7,876 bases of DNA from Gammaproteobacteria bacterium (GTDB lineage: Bacteria > Pseudomonadota > Gammaproteobacteria > Tenderiales > Tenderiaceae): the NCBI GenBank assembly GCA_024276775.1, contig JAJRWO010000170.1, positions 1-7,876 on the forward strand, in the 5' to 3' direction. The notes under the pieces were generated by a model. That model ran no database searches. It had not been told where the DNA came from and saw nothing but the letters and a program-made list of their open reading frames with translations. Shown here piece by piece: positions 6,914 to 7,876 of this stretch (positions are counted from its first letter, which is position 1; the number at the start of each line of letters is the position of its first letter). Both the position numbers and the translations under genes were made by a program.

Positions 6914-6961
6914 CGGACAGATCACGTGTTAATTATTAGGACAGATAATTTATCTCTTAAC
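6914..6961 (-). repeat. Right terminal inverted repeat of the element
   Basis: Reverse-complement partner of 6646-6693. Read inward on the minus strand it begins GTTAAGAGATAAATTATCTG and continues through the shared ATAATTAACACG block to TGTCCG. It ends 66 bases before the mature tmRNA 5' end, so it lies right beside the ssrA promoter region. Confidence 0.75.
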
Positions 6962-6979
6962 AACATTAAACCTAATACT
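6962..6979 (+). repeat. Right copy of the 18-bp target duplication
   Basis: AACATTAAACCTAATACT directly follows the right end of the element and equals the left copy at 6628-6645 except for one base. Removing the element and one copy rejoins smpB to ssrA with about 85 bases between them. Confidence 0.75.
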
Positions 6980-6998
6980 AGCCGGGAACTTTCAACTC

Positions 6999-7015
6999 AG
7001 ATAGAATGTCTATCT
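6999..7015 (+). promoter_or_regulatory. 17-bp palindrome in the ssrA promoter region
   Basis: AGATAGA-ATG-TCTATCT is a perfect 7-bp inverted repeat with a 3-base centre. It overlaps both candidate -10 boxes of ssrA: TAGAAT at 7002-7007 (5 of 6) and TATCTT at 7011-7016 (4 of 6), the latter 12 bases before the mature RNA. No strong -35 is visible. The palindrome could be an operator or chance; the promoter must lie close by because tmRNA starts at 7028. Confidence 0.4.
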
Positions 7016-7027
7016 TAGAGTTACCAA

Positions 7028-7389
7028 GGGGGCGATCTGGATTCGACGTGGATTGCGAAACCCAAGGTGCATGCCGAGGTGCGGATTACCTCGTAAATCC
7101 ATCTGCAAAACTTATAGTTGCCAACGAAGACAACTACGCACTCGCTGCTTAATACCCAGTAGGGTGCCCTCGGCCCAACGTGTGCTTGTACGCGTGGATC
7201 ACCGGGGTCGACTCATACAAGCTCGCGATGAAGTATGTCTGGGACGGATTCGCTAAAACCTAACTAGACTCGCTGTTGGTTTTCCCTGTCTGTTGGGTAG
7301 CCCTCAGTTAAACTAATTAACAGAATAAGCATGTAGAGCCAAAGGCAGAGGATTTGCGGACGCGGGTTCAATTCCCGCCGCCTCCACCA
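7028..7389 (+). ncRNA. ssrA: Transfer-messenger RNA (tmRNA)
   Basis: tmRNA enters stalled ribosomes with SmpB, first as alanyl-tRNA and then as a short message, freeing the ribosome and tagging the unfinished protein for proteolysis. The 362-nt gene is the single-piece type. The acceptor stem pairs GGGGGCG at 7028-7034 with CGCCTCC at 7379-7385 (one G-U pair at the third position, as usual), followed by discriminator A and encoded CCA at 7387-7389. The 5' part has the conserved ATCTGGATTCGACG and GCGAAACCCAAGGTGCATGC. The T arm is GCGGG-TTCAATT-CCCGC at 7362-7378. The resume codon and tag lie at 7120-7152. The middle region 7153-7320 is expected to hold pseudoknots PK2-PK4. A strong terminator follows 14 bases after CCA. 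Confidence 0.98.
7120..7152 (+). CDS. tmRNA-encoded proteolysis tag ANEDNYALAA
   Basis: The message part of tmRNA starts at the GCC resume codon after the conserved ATAGTT and reads Ala-Asn-Glu-Asp-Asn-Tyr-Ala-Leu-Ala-Ala, then TAA. It differs from the E. coli tag (ANDENYALAA) by the swapped acidic residues at positions 3 and 4. The terminal LAA is the ClpXP signal, and ANxxNY contributes to SspB binding in E. coli. A single stop codon is used. Confidence 0.95.
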   Translation, partial: ANEDNYALAA

Positions 7390-7402
7390 ATTAACGCAAA
7401 AT

Positions 7403-7428
7403 AACCGACTGATTTTAGTCGGTTTTTT
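7403..7428 (+). terminator. Intrinsic terminator of ssrA
   Basis: AACCGACT and AGTCGGTT form a perfect 8-bp stem with a GATTTT loop, running directly into a TTTTTT tract with four more T after one G. It lies 14 bases after the tmRNA CCA end and is the clearest rho-independent terminator in the window. Confidence 0.92.
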
Positions 7429-7453
7429 GTTTTAAATCTCGGTTTATTTTGTG

Positions 7454-7475
7454 ATTGACTACAAATTGACTACAG
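7454..7475 (+). repeat. Tandem 11-bp repeat near the tmRNA 3' end
   Basis: ATTGACTACAA is followed at once by ATTGACTACAG, two copies with a 10-base perfect core, 65 bases beyond the tmRNA CCA. Short direct repeats at this distance from a tRNA-like 3' end resemble arm-binding sites of tyrosine integrases, but no integrase is in the window. Each copy also holds TTGACT, which resembles a -35 box. Confidence 0.5.
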
Positions 7476-7532
7476 TTAGGTTCTCACTACTAGATTTACC
7501 CTGTATCAAACTAGACAGAATTACTGTAGGAA

Positions 7533-7706
7533 ATGGGATTCAATCGGACAGCATCAATAAGGTGGTCTGGTGATAGATGTGCATATTTCATCGTCATATT
7601 GATTGTTGTTGGTACACCCATGATGGGGATAGCAATTTTTAAAAGATCATTTCACCCAATATCAATACTTGCACAATTGAATAAACTCAGACATTCTGCA
7701 TCTTAG
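7533..7706 (+). CDS. Possible small membrane peptide, unknown
   Basis: An ATG-to-TAG reading of 57 residues starting MGFNRTASIRW. Residues 17-36 (AYFIVILIVVGTPMMGIAIF) form one strongly hydrophobic segment flanked by basic residues, as in a single-pass membrane peptide. An AGGA lies upstream but only one or two bases from the ATG, too close for efficient initiation. I recognise no family. It could equally be chance in AT-rich DNA, where hydrophobic readings are common, or the remnant of a longer gene. The weak start makes it a low-confidence call. Confidence 0.25.
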   Translation: MGFNRTASIRWSGDRCAYFIVILIVVGTPMMGIAIFKRSFHPISILAQLNKLRHSAS

Positions 7707-7740
7707 CGGTGTCGTCGTAGGCTTTTTGTTCCCAAACAAG

Positions 7741-7791
7741 TCTCTTAACATTCGGAATAATATTTAAACCTACGCTTGGAGTAAATATAAC
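7741..7791 (+). repeat. Short sequences resembling the mobile-element ends
   Basis: TCTCTTAACA at 7741-7750 equals the outer right end of the 6646-6961 element plus one flanking base. GGAGTAAATATAAC at 7778-7791 equals bases 5-18 of its left end at 13 of 14 positions, and TTTAAACCTA between them resembles the target sequence. The order is inside-out relative to the intact element. It may be a degraded relative or coincidence. Confidence 0.25.
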
Positions 7792-7805
7792 GTTAGGAAT
7801 GGTAT

Positions 7806-7876
7806 ATGCGGAATATATGGAGCGTCCCGATTTTTGGGTTTGCGTTGTTATTAAGTGCTTGTGATGATATTGACAC
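7806..7876 (+). CDS. Start of a lipoprotein gene (cut by window end)
   Basis: The first 23 residues read MRNIWSVPIFGFALLLSACD, followed by DID. This is a typical lipoprotein signal peptide: Arg2, a hydrophobic core and the lipobox LSAC with Cys19. An AGGA at 7795-7798 lies seven bases before the ATG, a well-placed ribosome binding site. Asp at +2, with Asp again at +3, is known from enterobacterial Lol sorting as a retention signal for the inner membrane, so the product may be an inner-membrane lipoprotein facing the periplasm; sorting rules differ between genera. The mature protein lies outside the window, so no family or function can be given. Confidence 0.7.
   Translation, partial: MRNIWSVPIFGFALLLSACDDID

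Larger units (their letters stand above)
6646..6961 (-). mobile_element. Internally deleted ISNCY/IS1202-like element (MITE-like, 316 bp)
   Basis: A 316-bp element lies between smpB and ssrA. Its ends are 48-bp imperfect inverted repeats beginning GTCAGGAG on the left and GTTAAGAG on the right (34 of 48 positions agree without gaps), including a perfect 12-base block ATAATTAACACG and an inner TGTCCG. It is flanked by an 18-bp direct repeat. Inside, the minus strand carries pieces of a transposase: an ATG 34 bases inside the right repeat and a stop codon just inside the left repeat, the normal layout of an insertion sequence with most of the gene removed. The remnants resemble the ISNCY/IS1202 group. 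From memory, that group makes unusually long target duplications (a subgroup near 15-18 bp), which agrees; the family call needs a database check. The element cannot move alone but could be mobilised by a full-length relative. Confidence 0.75.
7390..7805. other. AT-rich, gene-poor stretch downstream of tmRNA
   Basis: Apart from the ssrA terminator, an 11-bp tandem repeat and a doubtful small ORF, I see no recognised gene in these 416 bases. Base composition is clearly more AT-rich than the core genes to the left. No RNA gene, integrase or second copy of the tmRNA 3' end is found here. It may be the edge of an accessory region (inference). Confidence 0.5.

Noticed and set aside
7053..7256. Protein-coding ORF of 67 codons
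   Set aside because: It lies wholly inside the tmRNA gene in a frame other than the tag and is explained by RNA structure.

Overview
The window looks like a chromosomal segment of a gammaproteobacterium. The order nadK - recN - (fur) - bamE - rnfH - ratA - (transporter) - smpB - ssrA is the conserved block known from Escherichia coli (nadK-recN-bamE-rnfH/ratB-ratA-smpB-ssrA). Two genes are added: fur, divergent from bamE as in pseudomonads (fur-omlA), and an AGCS-type sodium/amino-acid symporter between ratA and smpB. I cannot name the genus from sequence alone.

Layout. Positions 45-2681 hold nadK (NAD kinase) and recN (SMC-like repair ATPase) on the plus strand. fur converges on recN with 8 bases between them and reads from an unusual TTG start with a strong ribosome binding site. 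bamE (outer-membrane assembly lipoprotein) is divergent from fur and is followed by a perfect 11-bp hairpin. On the minus strand from 5988 down to 3672 lie the AGCS symporter, ratA and rnfH in a likely co-transcribed run. ratA and rnfH overlap by 11 bases if the well-supported GTG start of rnfH is used. smpB (from 6135) and ssrA (tmRNA, 7028-7389) form the trans-translation pair that rescues stalled ribosomes. smpB lacks a ribosome binding site and has a TATAAT exactly where a leaderless transcript would be expected.

Between smpB and ssrA, where only about 85 bases would otherwise stand, sits a 316-bp non-autonomous mobile element (6646-6961). It has 48-bp imperfect terminal inverted repeats, is flanked by an 18-bp target duplication (17/18 identical), and contains a collapsed transposase made of three short blocks that resemble separate parts of ISNCY/IS1202-type transposases. 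This is the most interesting non-genic feature of the window.

Downstream of ssrA (terminator at 7403-7428) the sequence becomes AT-rich and gene-poor: an 11-bp tandem repeat close to the tmRNA 3' end, a possible 57-residue membrane peptide ORF, short sequences resembling the mobile-element ends, and at the right edge the start of a new lipoprotein gene (from 7806). This may be the border of an accessory region, since the tmRNA 3' end is a common integration site, but no integrase or second attachment copy lies inside the window.
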